Positions 47,519-57,095 of a stretch of 64,000 nt of DNA are shown here, piece after piece. A program made the translations under genes and the position numbers. The stretch covers positions 248,001 through 312,000 of the forward strand of contig NZ_RCZB01000003.1 in the NCBI RefSeq assembly GCF_006438785.1. Reading direction: 5' to 3'. This DNA comes from Rhodanobacter glycinis. GTDB lineage: Bacteria; Pseudomonadota; Gammaproteobacteria; Xanthomonadales; Rhodanobacteraceae. How positions within the stretch are numbered: the stretch's first letter is position 1; every line of letters starts with the position of its first letter. Under the pieces are notes generated by a model, which did not search any database, was not told where the DNA came from, and worked only from the letters and a program-made list of their open reading frames with translations.

Positions 47519-49393
47519 CTAACGCGGGCTGCACAGGCAATCGGCATAGATGTTAGGCGTACCGGCCTTCGCGTTGCGCAGCAGCTGCAATTCGGGCGCC
47601 AGCGCGGGCAGCCGGGCGACCCAGTTCGGCAGACGAATGCCCCAGGACTGCAGCACGTGCACGCTGGCGCTCTGGCTGAGGCCGCTCAGGAAGCGTTCGA
47701 AGCCGCCCTGCGGGGTCTCCACATAACGCACCGGATAACCCTTGCCCAGTTTGGCCAGGCTTGCCGCATCGGCCACGGCAACGTCGAGGCCACCAAGCTG
47801 ATCGACAAGGCCGCGTTCGAGCGCCTGCTGCCCCGTCCACACGCGGCCCTGCGCAATCGCGTCGATCGACTCGTAACTCTTGCCACGCGCCTTGGCCACG
47901 TTACCGACGAAGTCGTGATAGCCCTTGTTGATGATCGCCTGGATCACCGCGCCGACCTTCGGATCCAGCGGACGGGTGATGTCGAACGCCCCGGCCATCG
48001 GCCCCGTGCCGACGCCATCGCTCTGGATGCCGAGCTTGGCCAGCGTGCTGGGCACCGTGTAGTACATGCCGAAGATGCCGATCGAGCCGGTGATGGTGTT
48101 CGGCTCGGCAAAGATCCGGTTCGCGTTCATCGAGATCCAGTAGCCGCCGCTGGCCGCCACGTTGCCCATCGACACCACCACCGGAATGCCGGCGGTACGG
48201 GTCAGCTCGATCTCGCGGCGGATCTGCTCGGCCGCATACACTTCGCCACCGGGCGAGTTGACCCGCAGCACCAGCGCCTTGGTCTTGCGATCCTCGCGCG
48301 CCTCGCGGATCAACGCCGCGGTGGATTCACCGCCGATCGAACCGGGCGACTGCTTGCCGCCACTGATCTCGCCCTCGGCCACCACCACCGCCACGCCGGG
48401 CGCGAACAGGTCGCCATCACCCGACATGCTGGCGGCATACCGGCCCAGATCGACCTGGCGGAAACTGTGGCCCTTGCGGTCGGCCGGCACCCCTTCCTTG
48501 CGCATCATCGTGATCAGCTCGTCGCGGGTGGCCAGGCCGTCGACGAGGTGCTGGTTCAATGCCAGTTGCGCCAGGTCACCGCCGGTGCTGGCGATATGCG
48601 CGGGCAGATTGTCGATGTCGTCGCGCAGCACGGCCGGATCGAGCTTGCGCAGTGCAGCCACTTCGGCGAGATAGCCGTCCCACAGGCCACCCATCCAGTA
48701 GCTGTCGGCTTCCTTCGATTCGGCTGATGCATGATCGAGAATGTACGGCTCGGCCGCGCTCTTGAACTCGCCGACGCGGAACAGGTGCACATCGACGCCG
48801 AGCTTGTCGAGCAAGTCCTTGTAGAACAGCCGGTAGTTGGCCAGCCCGGTAATCATCACCCCGCCCTGCGGATCCACCAGCAGGTGGTCGGCGTGCGCGG
48901 CGAGATAGTACTGGCCCTGATCCAGATTCACCGCCCATACGATCACCGGCTTGCCCACCGCACGGAAACGATCCAGTGCCGCACCGACCTCATGCAACGC
49001 GGCAAACCCGCCACCCTGCAATTCGTCAGGCAGCAGCAGGATGCGGGTGATGCGCTTGTCTTTCGCAGCCGCGTCGATCGCACCGACCAGGTCACGCAAT
49101 TGCACCTGCCTGGGCGTCTCGCCGGATAACCCGGCCAGCGCCCGCTGCAGCGGCTCGATGCTGTATTGCTCGACCAGCTGGCCCTGCGGCTTGATCACCA
49201 GCACGCTGTCGTTCTGCAGCGTGCGCTGCATCCGGCTGCCGGCCACGCCGGCGGTCAGCAGCAGCAACAGCACGAACAGCACGCCGAAAAACACCAGGTT
49301 GATGATCAGCAACCTGACCACGTTGATGCCACGCCCGAGCGTGCACAGAAAAGCCCAGAAGCCGTTGCGGCGGGGCGGGAGTGGTGGCGTCAT
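47519..49393 (-). CDS. sppA: Signal peptide peptidase SppA, 67 kDa type
   Basis: The 624-residue inner-membrane serine protease degrades cleaved signal peptides. One membrane helix near residues 20-45 is followed by two S49 domains. The catalytic Lys211 is in FRVGEFKSAAEPY and the nucleophile Ser415 in NVAASGGYWIS; this is the K/S dyad split across the two halves as in E. coli SppA. The C terminus has a Cys pair (DCLCSPR) that is unusual. It is the first of a tight set with the MATE gene 39 bases upstream. Confidence 0.95.
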   Translation of the reverse strand: MTPPLPPRRNGFWAFLCTLGRGINVVRLLIINLVFFGVLFVLLLLLTAGVAGSRMQRTLQNDSVLVIKPQGQLVEQYSIEPLQRALAGLSGETPRQVQLRDLVGAIDAAAKDKRITRILLLPDELQGGGFAALHEVGAALDRFRAVGKPVIVWAVNLDQGQYYLAAHADHLLVDPQGGVMITGLANYRLFYKDLLDKLGVDVHLFRVGEFKSAAEPYILDHASAESKEADSYWMGGLWDGYLAEVAALRKLDPAVLRDDIDNLPAHIASTGGDLAQLALNQHLVDGLATRDELITMMRKEGVPADRKGHSFRQVDLGRYAASMSGDGDLFAPGVAVVVAEGEISGGKQSPGSIGGESTAALIREAREDRKTKALVLRVNSPGGEVYAAEQIRREIELTRTAGIPVVVSMGNVAASGGYWISMNANRIFAEPNTITGSIGIFGMYYTVPSTLAKLGIQSDGVGTGPMAGAFDITRPLDPKVGAVIQAIINKGYHDFVGNVAKARGKSYESIDAIAQGRVWTGQQALERGLVDQLGGLDVAVADAASLAKLGKGYPVRYVETPQGGFERFLSGLSQSASVHVLQSWGIRLPNWVARLPALAPELQLLRNAKAGTPNIYADCLCSPR

Positions 49394-49432
49394 GCGTGTG
49401 ATTCCGGAATCTCTTGGGTCAAGCCTAGCCGG

Positions 49433-50857
49433 TCAGGCTGGCGCGGTCATGGAAACGGGGCGCCAGCGCTGTTTCCATGCGCTGCGCCAGAAACGGATGA
49501 ACAGCATCACCGCGGCCACCGACAGGCCGGCGATCAGGCCGATCCACATGCCGCGCGCACCCATGCCGTGGTGAAACGCCAGCCACCAGCCGACCGGCAT
49601 GCCGATGACCCAGTACGCGAACAGGGTGATCGCCATCGGCACACGGGTGTCCTTGAGGCCGCGCAGCGCGCCGTTGGCGGCGACCTGGATGCCGTCGGAA
49701 AACTGGAACAGGCCGGCCAGCATGATCAGCTGCGCGGCCAGTGCGATCACCTTCGGATCGTGCGTGTACACCGCTGCGATGGCATGCGGCAGACCCAGCA
49801 TCAAGCCGGCCGAGAACACCTGGGTTACCAGGGTCAGCCCGATTCCACAGAGGCCGGCATAGCGCACGCCGCGCTCGTCGCCGCGGCCCACCGCGTTGCC
49901 GACGCGCACGGTGATCGCCATCGCCAGACCGAGCGGGATCATGAAGAACAGCGATGCGATGTTGATCGCCACCTGATGGCTCGCGATCACGTCTTCGCCC
50001 AGCGTGGCGATGATCAGCGCGGTGGCCACGAACAAGCCGGCCTCGGCCAGCAAGGTCACCGCCATCGGCAGCCCGATGTGCATGAGTGCGCCGATCCGGC
50101 GCAGATCGGGCCATTCGAAGTGATCGAACAGGCCCAGCCCGCGATAGTTGCGCCGGCAGACCACATACACGGCGAAGGCCAGCATCTCCAGCCACAGCAC
50201 GATCGCGGTCGCCACGCCGCAGCCGTGCGCACCCTGCGGCGGAATGCCCAGCTTGCCGAACATCAGCACGTAGCCCAGCGGCACCAGCAGCACCAGCCCG
50301 CCGAGGCTGAAGTACATCGACGGCCGGGTCAGCGACAGGCCTTCGGATAAACCACGCAACGCGAAATAGCAGGTCAGTGCCGGCGCACCCCAGCTGATCG
50401 CCAGCAGGAAACGCTGCACGTCGTAGCGCAGGCTCGGCGTGACCCCGATCAGGTCGATCAGCGGCGCCGCATGGCGCACCGCAAACCACAACACCACTCC
50501 CATGCCCAGCGCCAGCCACAATGCCTGGCGAAACACCGCGCCAACCTCCAGCCGCCGACCGGCTCCATCGAGCTGCGCGACAGACGGCGGGACCGCCATC
50601 ATCATGCCGATGCCGCTGACGATCGCCAGCGACCAGATGCTGGCGCCCACCGCCACCGCACCCAGCACGTGCGCGCTGACGTGGCCGGCCAGCACTGCAT
50701 CGATCACATTGCTGCCGACCGCGGCCAGTTGCGCGCAAATCAGCGGCAACGCAAGGCGCACGGTGGCGCGCATCTCGTGCAGCAGATGTGCGCGCTCGGG
50801 ACGGAAAGGCTTCATCGACACAGCAGACTCCAGGGCCGGCCATTCTACCTGAGCCAT
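49433..50857 (-). CDS. MATE family efflux transporter, NorM-like
   Basis: The 474-residue exporter has twelve predicted membrane helices in two halves. MKPFRPERAHLLHEMRATVRLALPL resembles the NorM start, and the FNP/FQFSDGIQVAANGALRGLKDTRVP segment near residue 380 is typical of MATE drug/Na+ or H+ antiporters. The start at 50857 has GGAG eight bases before it; the shorter start at 50815 matches relatives better but lacks good spacing. Substrate unknown. Confidence 0.92.
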   Translation of the reverse strand: MAQVEWPALESAVSMKPFRPERAHLLHEMRATVRLALPLICAQLAAVGSNVIDAVLAGHVSAHVLGAVAVGASIWSLAIVSGIGMMMAVPPSVAQLDGAGRRLEVGAVFRQALWLALGMGVVLWFAVRHAAPLIDLIGVTPSLRYDVQRFLLAISWGAPALTCYFALRGLSEGLSLTRPSMYFSLGGLVLLVPLGYVLMFGKLGIPPQGAHGCGVATAIVLWLEMLAFAVYVVCRRNYRGLGLFDHFEWPDLRRIGALMHIGLPMAVTLLAEAGLFVATALIIATLGEDVIASHQVAINIASLFFMIPLGLAMAITVRVGNAVGRGDERGVRYAGLCGIGLTLVTQVFSAGLMLGLPHAIAAVYTHDPKVIALAAQLIMLAGLFQFSDGIQVAANGALRGLKDTRVPMAITLFAYWVIGMPVGWWLAFHHGMGARGMWIGLIAGLSVAAVMLFIRFWRSAWKQRWRPVSMTAPA

Positions 50858-50921
50858 TCGTCACGCTCCGCTGCATGGAGCTCTGTGCGAAGATCGCCCG
50901 CTGCACCGGACGGGAACCGCG

Positions 50922-52127
50922 ATGAAGCAGCTGACCAGCTACGAGGGATTGCACTGCGCCAATTGCGGCGCGTCGATGCAGGGCGAGTTCTGCCACGAGT
51001 GCGGCCAGTCGATCCACAGCGTGCTGCAGCCGATGCACCACATGCTCGAGGAAACCGTCGAAACGGTGCTGCACATCGATGGCCGCATCGTGCACACGCT
51101 GCCGCCGCTGCTGCTCAAGCCCGGCTTCCTCACCATGGAATATTTCAGCGGCCGGCGGGTGCGCTACATCGCGCCGTTCCGGCTGATGTTCGTGTTGTGC
51201 CTGCTGTCGTTCTTCGTGTTCCATCTGGCGGTCGACCACCAACTTACCGCCAAGGCCAGCGCGAGCAATCATCCGCTGGTGCACGTGAATAGCGGCGCGG
51301 TCGAAGATGCCGCCACCCCTGCCGACGTGCGCAAGGCGTTGCAGGACGAACTGAATGGCCTGCAAAGCGCCCGCGACACCGGCGTCCTGCCACAGGTCGC
51401 GCTGGACCAGACCCACATCGCCGCACGGGAATTGCGCCAGAAGGCCAACGAGCGTCTGATCGCGCTCGGTGCGGCGCCCATGCCGGCCGCCTCTCTCGCC
51501 GCACCACCGGCAGCCGCGACGGTAAACGTCACCGGCGACGCGAAGCCGCGAGGTGCTTTGCGCAAGGCGACCGAGGGTGAGTCGAAGCCCGTCCAAATCG
51601 CCTGGCTGCCGGACGTGGTCAATGCGCGCCTGACCGCGTTGGGCCAGCAGATGCACCGGAATTGGCGAGCCGTCAAGCACGGCGACCCAGTGGCCAGCGC
51701 CGAAGCGAAGCAGCGGATGATCAACGGGGTTTTCGGCGTTCTGCCGCCGATCATGTTCGTGATGATCCCGATGTTTGCGGTTCTGCTGAAGCTGTTCTAT
51801 GTGTTTCGTCGGCGGCTGTACATGGAGCACCTGATCGTGGCCCTGCATAGCCATGCGTTCCTATTCCTCTGGCTGCTGCTGTGTACGTTGCTGGCCGCGT
51901 TTGCCAACTGGCTGGAGCCGCGCGCGTTGTGGACTACCTATCCGCTGAACTGGCTGGAACGGATTCTGGTGCTGTGGGCGCCGATCTATTTGCTGCTGAT
52001 GCAGAAGCGTGTCTACCGGCAGGGCTGGCCGATGACCTTGCTGAAATTCTGGTTTGTCGGCTGGTGCTATTTCTGGTTGCTGGCAATCGCGCTCATGGTC
52101 GCGGCAGCCTTGGGCATGGCTCACTGA
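50922..52127 (+). CDS. DUF3667 membrane protein with zinc-ribbon N terminus
   Basis: The 401-residue protein begins with a zinc-ribbon-like CANCGASMQGEFCHECGQ (residues 13-30). Membrane helices follow near 90-110 and a cluster of about four in the last 140 residues. The middle (115-270) is a hydrophilic segment. This matches DUF3667. The role is unknown. The ATG is 10 bases after GGGAAC. It is divergent from the MATE gene. Confidence 0.85.
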   Translation: MKQLTSYEGLHCANCGASMQGEFCHECGQSIHSVLQPMHHMLEETVETVLHIDGRIVHTLPPLLLKPGFLTMEYFSGRRVRYIAPFRLMFVLCLLSFFVFHLAVDHQLTAKASASNHPLVHVNSGAVEDAATPADVRKALQDELNGLQSARDTGVLPQVALDQTHIAARELRQKANERLIALGAAPMPAASLAAPPAAATVNVTGDAKPRGALRKATEGESKPVQIAWLPDVVNARLTALGQQMHRNWRAVKHGDPVASAEAKQRMINGVFGVLPPIMFVMIPMFAVLLKLFYVFRRRLYMEHLIVALHSHAFLFLWLLLCTLLAAFANWLEPRALWTTYPLNWLERILVLWAPIYLLLMQKRVYRQGWPMTLLKFWFVGWCYFWLLAIALMVAAALGMAH

Positions 52128-52525
52128 CATCGGGTTTTGGCGGCTTCGGCGACGGGTTTTGCACAGCGTCATGAAGCTGTCAAGGCAATTGGCACCTGCT
52201 TGGCAATTATGTGAACTGCAACAGAGTGCAATTTGCAAGTTATTGTAGATAAATAGTTTTTTTCCGTGACCAAAACGTCGTCAAGCTGTCGTGAAGGGCG
52301 TCACAACGCGCTTTGAGGGACTCCTTCCCCGCTGCATCCACAGACTTATCCACAGCTCTTGTGGATAAGCGCAAAAACCTCCCGGGGATAGCCACTTACC
52401 CCCGATTTCTCGATAGTCGGGCAGCAAGTTCGCGCAACTCGTGACCCGGCGCCCTGCCCGACATCGCCGCTGCCGATGTGTGAGCCATTGCGGCGCAGTT
52501 ACACTGGCCGGCCATGAGGTAATCC
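52128..52525. promoter_or_regulatory. priA upstream region with inverted DnaA boxes
   Basis: The 398-base gap has no gene. An AT-rich part (52195-52270) is followed by two perfect consensus DnaA boxes in inverted orientation, TTATCCACA (52346-52354) and TGTGGATAA (52360-52368), five bases apart, with flanking C/G pairing to give a ten-bp arm. A near box (GCATCCACA) lies at 52335-52343. It may be a DnaA-regulated site for priA, 158 bases from its start, or a DnaA titration site. Direct GGCAATT repeats are near 52180-52205. Confidence 0.7.
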
Positions 52526-54700
52526 ATGCCCGCCGTACTCCGTGTCGCCCTGCCGGTACCCCTGCCGACCCTGTTCGACTACCTGCCGCCCGCGGCCGGT
52601 GAGGCGTGCGTGGGCAGCCGGGTGCTGGTCCCGTTCGGCCGTGGCCGAATGGTCGGCGTGGTGGTGGCGATCGACGCCGAGGCAGCAGTCGGCAGCAGTC
52701 GGTTGAAACAGGTACTGCGGCTGCTCGACGACGTGGCGTTGCTCGATGCCGAACTGATGCACACCCTGGCCTGGGCCGCCGACTACTGGCTTGGCGGTCC
52801 GGGTGAGGCGTACGCCAATGCACTGCCGCTCACCCTACGCGAGGCGAAGCCGCTGCCTCCCATCGGCGACGAATACTGGTCGCTCACCCAAGCCGGCCAC
52901 AGCGCCCACGATGCCGGCACCCGGCGCGGCGGCAGCAAGGTGCTGCTGGCGCTGCTCGTCGACCGCGCCTTGAGCGCACAGGAGCTGACCGAGCGTCTAC
53001 CCGGCTGGCGCGAAGCGGGTCGTCGACTGGCCAGCGCCGGCCTGATCGAACGCAGCGAACGGCCGCCTCTCGATCGTCCGTTGCCCGCGTCGCTGGCGCC
53101 CCGGCTGAGCGACGAGCAACAGCAAGCCGTCGCCGCGGTCGGCGCCAGTCTCGGCCAGTACCAGCCGTTCCTGCTCGACGGCGTCACCGGCAGCGGCAAG
53201 ACCGAGGTCTACCTGGCTCTGATCGAGCAGGTGCTGGCACAAGGCAAACAGGCGCTATTGCTGGTGCCGGAGATCGGCCTGGCACCGCAGACCGTGCGCC
53301 GCCTGCGCGAGCGGCTCGGAGTGATTGTCGAGGTGCTGCACTCGAACCTGTCTGAAGGCGACCGTGCCCGCGCGTGGCTACGTGCCCGCGCCGGCAGCGC
53401 GCGGGTGATCCTGGGCACCCGCTCGGCGGTGTTCACGCCGCTGCCGCAGGCCGGGCTGATCATCGTCGACGAGGAACACGACAGCGCCTACAAGCAGCAG
53501 GAAGGCTTCCGCTACCACGCCCGCGACCTGGCCGTGGTGCGTGCGCGCAGGCTCGGTGTGCCGGTGCTGCTGGGTTCGGGCACGCCGTCGCTGGAATCGC
53601 TGGCGAACGCCGAGGCCGGCCGCTACCGCACCCTGCACCTGCGTGCGCGCCCGGGTGCGATCCGGCCGCCGCAAGTGCAGATCATCGACATGCGCGCGCA
53701 ACGGCTGGAGCACGGCATGTCGCCCGCGCTGCTGGCCGCAGTGGCGGACACGGTGGCGCGCGGCGAACAGGCGCTGGTGTTCCGCAATCGCCGCGGTTAC
53801 GCGCCGGTGCTGCTGTGCCACGCCTGCGGCTGGCACGCCGGCTGCCCGCGCTGTGACCGACCGCTGACCCTGCACGCGGGCCGGCGCCAGCTGATCTGCC
53901 ATCACTGCGATTATCGTCAGCGCCTGCCGGCCGCCTGTCCCAGTTGCGGCGCCGGCGACCTGAAGCCGCAGGGCCAGGGCACCGAGCGGCTGGAGGAAGC
54001 GCTGATCGCACAGTTTCCGCAGGTGCCGGTGCTGCGCGTCGACCGCGAAACCACCCGCCGTCGCGATGCGTTCGAGCAACTGCTGGCCACCCTGCATGAC
54101 GACCAGCCGGCGATCCTGGTCGGCACCCAGATGCTGGCCAAGGGTCACGACCTGCCCAACCTCACCCTGGTCGCGATCGTCGGCGTGGACGAGGGCCTGC
54201 ACAGCGTCGATTTCCGCGCCGGCGAACGGCTGGCCCAGCTGGTGGTACAGGTCGCCGGTCGCGCCGGCCGCGCGCGCAAGCCCGGCCGCGTGGTGCTGCA
54301 GACCCACCAGCCGGAACACCCGCTGCTGCGCTGCCTGCTGGCCCAGGGTTATGCGGCCGCCGCGCGCGAGCTGCTGGCCGAGCGCCGGCTGATCCAGCTA
54401 CCGCCGTACAGCCACCAGATACTGCTGCGCGCCGACGCGCCGCAACGCGAGCAGGTCGATGCGTTCCTCGCCGCTGCGAATACCGCGTTGCCTCGCTCCG
54501 ATCAATTTCAGATCGCCGGTCCGATGCCCGCACCGATGCCGCTGCGCGCCGGTCGTCATCGCGGCCAGCTGCTGCTGGAGGCGACCAGCCGCAGCACGCT
54601 GCACGGCATGCTGCGCTCATGGCAACTGGCACTGGCTGCGCTGCCGTCGGCGCGACGGGTGCGCTGGTCGCTGGATGTCGATCCGATCGATCTGTACTGA
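52526..54700 (+). CDS. priA: Primosomal protein N', replication restart helicase
   Basis: The 724-residue DNA helicase reloads replication forks. It has an N-terminal DNA-binding domain (1-110), the Walker A site GVTGSGKTEVYLAL near residue 215, DEEHDSAYKQ (Walker B), and eight Cys zinc ligands (CHAC, GC, RC, IC, HC, AC, SC) near 430-480. Helicase motifs GTQMLAKGHD and VAGRAGRARKPG follow. GAGGT lies five bases before the ATG. The two DnaA boxes upstream suggest coupling to replication initiation. Confidence 0.96.
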   Translation: MPAVLRVALPVPLPTLFDYLPPAAGEACVGSRVLVPFGRGRMVGVVVAIDAEAAVGSSRLKQVLRLLDDVALLDAELMHTLAWAADYWLGGPGEAYANALPLTLREAKPLPPIGDEYWSLTQAGHSAHDAGTRRGGSKVLLALLVDRALSAQELTERLPGWREAGRRLASAGLIERSERPPLDRPLPASLAPRLSDEQQQAVAAVGASLGQYQPFLLDGVTGSGKTEVYLALIEQVLAQGKQALLLVPEIGLAPQTVRRLRERLGVIVEVLHSNLSEGDRARAWLRARAGSARVILGTRSAVFTPLPQAGLIIVDEEHDSAYKQQEGFRYHARDLAVVRARRLGVPVLLGSGTPSLESLANAEAGRYRTLHLRARPGAIRPPQVQIIDMRAQRLEHGMSPALLAAVADTVARGEQALVFRNRRGYAPVLLCHACGWHAGCPRCDRPLTLHAGRRQLICHHCDYRQRLPAACPSCGAGDLKPQGQGTERLEEALIAQFPQVPVLRVDRETTRRRDAFEQLLATLHDDQPAILVGTQMLAKGHDLPNLTLVAIVGVDEGLHSVDFRAGERLAQLVVQVAGRAGRARKPGRVVLQTHQPEHPLLRCLLAQGYAAAARELLAERRLIQLPPYSHQILLRADAPQREQVDAFLAAANTALPRSDQFQIAGPMPAPMPLRAGRHRGQLLLEATSRSTLHGMLRSWQLALAALPSARRVRWSLDVDPIDLY

Positions 54701-54737
54701 CGCCGGTGGCAATGAACCTGGCCGCATCGAAAAATGA

Positions 54738-55520
54738 TCAGCTCGCGTCGCGCCTCAGCGATCCGGGCTTCACCAGCCAGCGCACCGCCAGCACGCCCAG
54801 CTCGTAGAGCAGGCACATCGGGATGCCCAGCATCAGCATCGAGGTGATGTCCGGTGGCGTGATCACCGCGGCGATCGCGAAGGCGCCGACGACGGCGAAC
54901 CGTCGGCCGCTGCGCAGCTTGTCGAGATCGACGATGCCGATCGCGGCCAGCACCACCACCGCCACCGGCACCTCGAAACACAGCCCGAACGCGAAGAACA
55001 TCAGCATCACGAAATCGAGGTAGTGGGTGATGTCGGTCATCATCTCCACGCCCTGCGGCGTCACCGCAGTAAGGAAGCGGAACGCGGCCGGCAGTACCAG
55101 GAAATAGGCGAACGCGCAGCCGAGATAGAACAACCCCATGGCCGCGATCAGCAACGGACGCGCCAGGCGTTTCTCGTGCTTGTACAGGCCCGGGCTGACA
55201 AATGCCCACAGCTGATACAGGATTACCGGCATGCTGATGAACAGAGCCGTATAGAAGGCCAATTTCAACGGCGTGATGAACGGACTGGTGACCTCGGTGG
55301 CGATCAGGTGCGCACCTTGCGGCAGGCGTGCCACCAATGGCGCGGCCAGTTCGGAATACAGGCGGTTGGCGAACGGCACCAGCGCCAGCAATACCAGTAC
55401 CACCGCCGCCACCGACTTGAGCAGGCGCGTGCGCAACTCCAGCAGATGCGAAAACAACCCCTGCTGCAAGGCGTCGCTGACGTCTTCGGATTCGGGCGCG
55501 CCGGATTCAGGCGTCGTCAT
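54738..55520 (-). CDS. tatC: Sec-independent translocase subunit TatC
   Basis: The 260-residue protein has six predicted membrane helices and the conserved HLLELRTRLLKS near residue 28 and FVSPGLYKHEKRLA around 105. TatC recognises twin-arginine signals with TatB. It is the last gene of tatABC and overlaps tatB by 14 bases. The window holds two likely Tat clients, the FAD oxidase at 21329 and the chloroperoxidase at 12475-13464. Confidence 0.96.
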   Translation of the reverse strand: MTTPESGAPESEDVSDALQQGLFSHLLELRTRLLKSVAAVVLVLLALVPFANRLYSELAAPLVARLPQGAHLIATEVTSPFITPLKLAFYTALFISMPVILYQLWAFVSPGLYKHEKRLARPLLIAAMGLFYLGCAFAYFLVLPAAFRFLTAVTPQGVEMMTDITHYLDFVMLMFFAFGLCFEVPVAVVVLAAIGIVDLDKLRSGRRFAVVGAFAIAAVITPPDITSMLMLGIPMCLLYELGVLAVRWLVKPGSLRRDAS

Positions 55521-55950
55521 GCGAACGCTTCCTGGTGGACTCGGACAGCGCCGGTGGCTCGCCCAACGGCAACTCCGCCTGCATGGTATCGGCCGGGTCG
55601 TCGCAGACCAGGGCCGGATCGGTGGATTCGGCGGCTCGCGCGGATTCCGGATGGGCCATCGTCACCGCCTCGGCAGCGACCCGCTCCAGCGGCTCGCGCA
55701 CCTGCTGCAGACCTTCCTTCATTTCGTTCTGGGCTGCTTCCGCGCGGGCGGCGGCCTCGCGCGCGGTGCGTTTGATCTGTTCGATCTCCAGCTCGCGCTC
55801 GACCTCGGTGCGTACGTTGTCCCAGCCATTGCGTACACGCCGCAACAGCGCACCGGCCGTGCGGGCAGCGCCGGGCAGCTTCTCGGGGCCAAGCACGATC
55901 AACGCGATCAGGGCGAGCAGCACCAGTTTGCCGAGACTGATCTCGATCAT
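55507..55950 (-). CDS. tatB: Sec-independent translocase subunit TatB
   Basis: The 147-residue protein has the single N-terminal helix (LGKLVLLALIALIVLGPEKLP) and amphipathic helix of TatB, with the FGPEKLP-type hinge as LGPEKLP, then a long charged tail. It begins 24 bases after tatA and overlaps tatC. Confidence 0.95.
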   Translation of the reverse strand: MIEISLGKLVLLALIALIVLGPEKLPGAARTAGALLRRVRNGWDNVRTEVERELEIEQIKRTAREAAARAEAAQNEMKEGLQQVREPLERVAAEAVTMAHPESARAAESTDPALVCDDPADTMQAELPLGEPPALSESTRKRSHDDA

Positions 55951-55974
55951 CGCCGCGCTCCGCCCGCCGTACGC

Positions 55975-56235
55975 TTACTTGGTTTCGCTGGAGTCGCGCT
56001 GACTCTGCGTAGTGGCGCGATCAGCCGGCGGCGGATCGGCCCGCAGCTGCTCGGCCTCCTTGCGCCGGGCTTCCTCTTCCTTCTGCTTGGCCTCGTCGTC
56101 GCCGCTGAGGCTTTTCTTGAAGTCGCGGATCGCCGAACCCAGATCCGGCCCGAGGTTGCGGATCTTCTTGGTACCGAACACCAGCAGCACGATGACCAGC
56201 AGAATGGCCCAGTGCCAGAAACTGTCAAAACCCAT
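55975..56235 (-). CDS. tatA: Sec-independent translocase subunit TatA
   Basis: The 86-residue protein has one membrane helix ([15 protein letters not shown]), the [23 protein letters not shown] hinge and amphipathic helix, and an acidic, Glu/Gln-rich tail. It forms the Tat pore. The start at MGFDSFWHW has GAGG six bases before; a TTG two codons earlier reads in frame. It is the first of tatABC. Confidence 0.95.
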   Translation of the reverse strand: MGFDSFWHWAILLVIVLLVFGTKKIRNLGPDLGSAIRDFKKSLSGDDEAKQKEEEARRKEAEQLRADPPPADRATTQSQRDSSETK

Positions 56236-56301
56236 AATCAACCTCTACCCGGATTCCAGCTGAATCAGCATGGCGCGGATCGCGCCGGCACTTCACGATA
56301 A

Positions 56302-56991
56302 TTACCGCGAAGTGTACTCCTCAAGCCGGTCGCGAAATTCGACCACGGGCGTCGGCACGTTGCTCACGCCACCTTCAAAGATGCGGCGTGGCGTGATGCC
56401 GGCGCCATACACAGCCTCGTTGGCGTCGTAGTCGATGCGCAATGCCGCGCCATCGATCGCCACGCCGGCAAATAAGCCGCGCGTGCGTGAATAGGAGTAA
56501 ATCTCGGCCTTCAGCTGACCGTCGGTGGCCGCCGAGGCGGTACGACCGACCGGGCCGGCCGCAGCGGACGCATCGGCACCGAGGGTGAACTTGCCGCGCA
56601 CGATCGAATCCACGCCGCGCTGGGTGCGGAACACCAGCACCACGTCAGTGGACGACACGCCTGCCTGGAAACCCACGCTGCCGCCGGTCATGCTGATGAA
56701 GCTGGGGTTGGACCAAGTGCCGTCCGGGCTCTTGATCGAGATCAGGCCTTCGCCGCGACGACCGCCGAAGATGAAGCCGGCCTTGATCATGTCCGGAATC
56801 ACCGCGATCGCCCTGGCATCACGCAGCAGATCGGTGGGGATCGCCTTGTCCGGCGCCTGCATGATGTCGCCCAGCACGCGCACCGCGTTCTTGGCGCGCA
56901 CCAGCGGCGGATCCTCGGCGTGCACACTCATGGCCGGCAACAGCAGCGCCACACCGATCAGCAACAGACGACGCAGTGGTGTCTTGAACAT
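56302..56991 (-). CDS. SYLF-domain (YSC84/DUF500) exported protein
   Basis: The 229-residue protein has a signal peptide (ending VHA). The mature domain fits SYLF: ARAIAVIPDMIKAGFIFGGRRGEGLI, SFISMTGGSVGFQAGVSSTDVVLVFRT, and the FTLGADASAAAGPVGR segment. SYLF proteins bind lipids. GGAG lies six bases before the ATG at 56991. It is 66 bases upstream of tatA and may be part of the same unit. Confidence 0.9.
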   Translation of the reverse strand: MFKTPLRRLLLIGVALLLPAMSVHAEDPPLVRAKNAVRVLGDIMQAPDKAIPTDLLRDARAIAVIPDMIKAGFIFGGRRGEGLISIKSPDGTWSNPSFISMTGGSVGFQAGVSSTDVVLVFRTQRGVDSIVRGKFTLGADASAAAGPVGRTASAATDGQLKAEIYSYSRTRGLFAGVAIDGAALRIDYDANEAVYGAGITPRRIFEGGVSNVPTPVVEFRDRLEEYTSR

Positions 56992-57095
56992 GGACAGCTC
57001 CACTCAGGTTGGGGGATGCAGGGCCTGGCGACGCACGCGGCGGCGCACAACGCTTGTGGCAGACTTCACCGCTTGAGCTCAACCGCGATGCCGCC

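Noticed and set aside
52128..52525. This region as the chromosome's replication origin.
   Set aside because: Only two perfect DnaA boxes are present, and the genes that usually flank oriC in gammaproteobacteria (dnaA, rpmH) are absent from the window. A regulatory or titration site is more likely.
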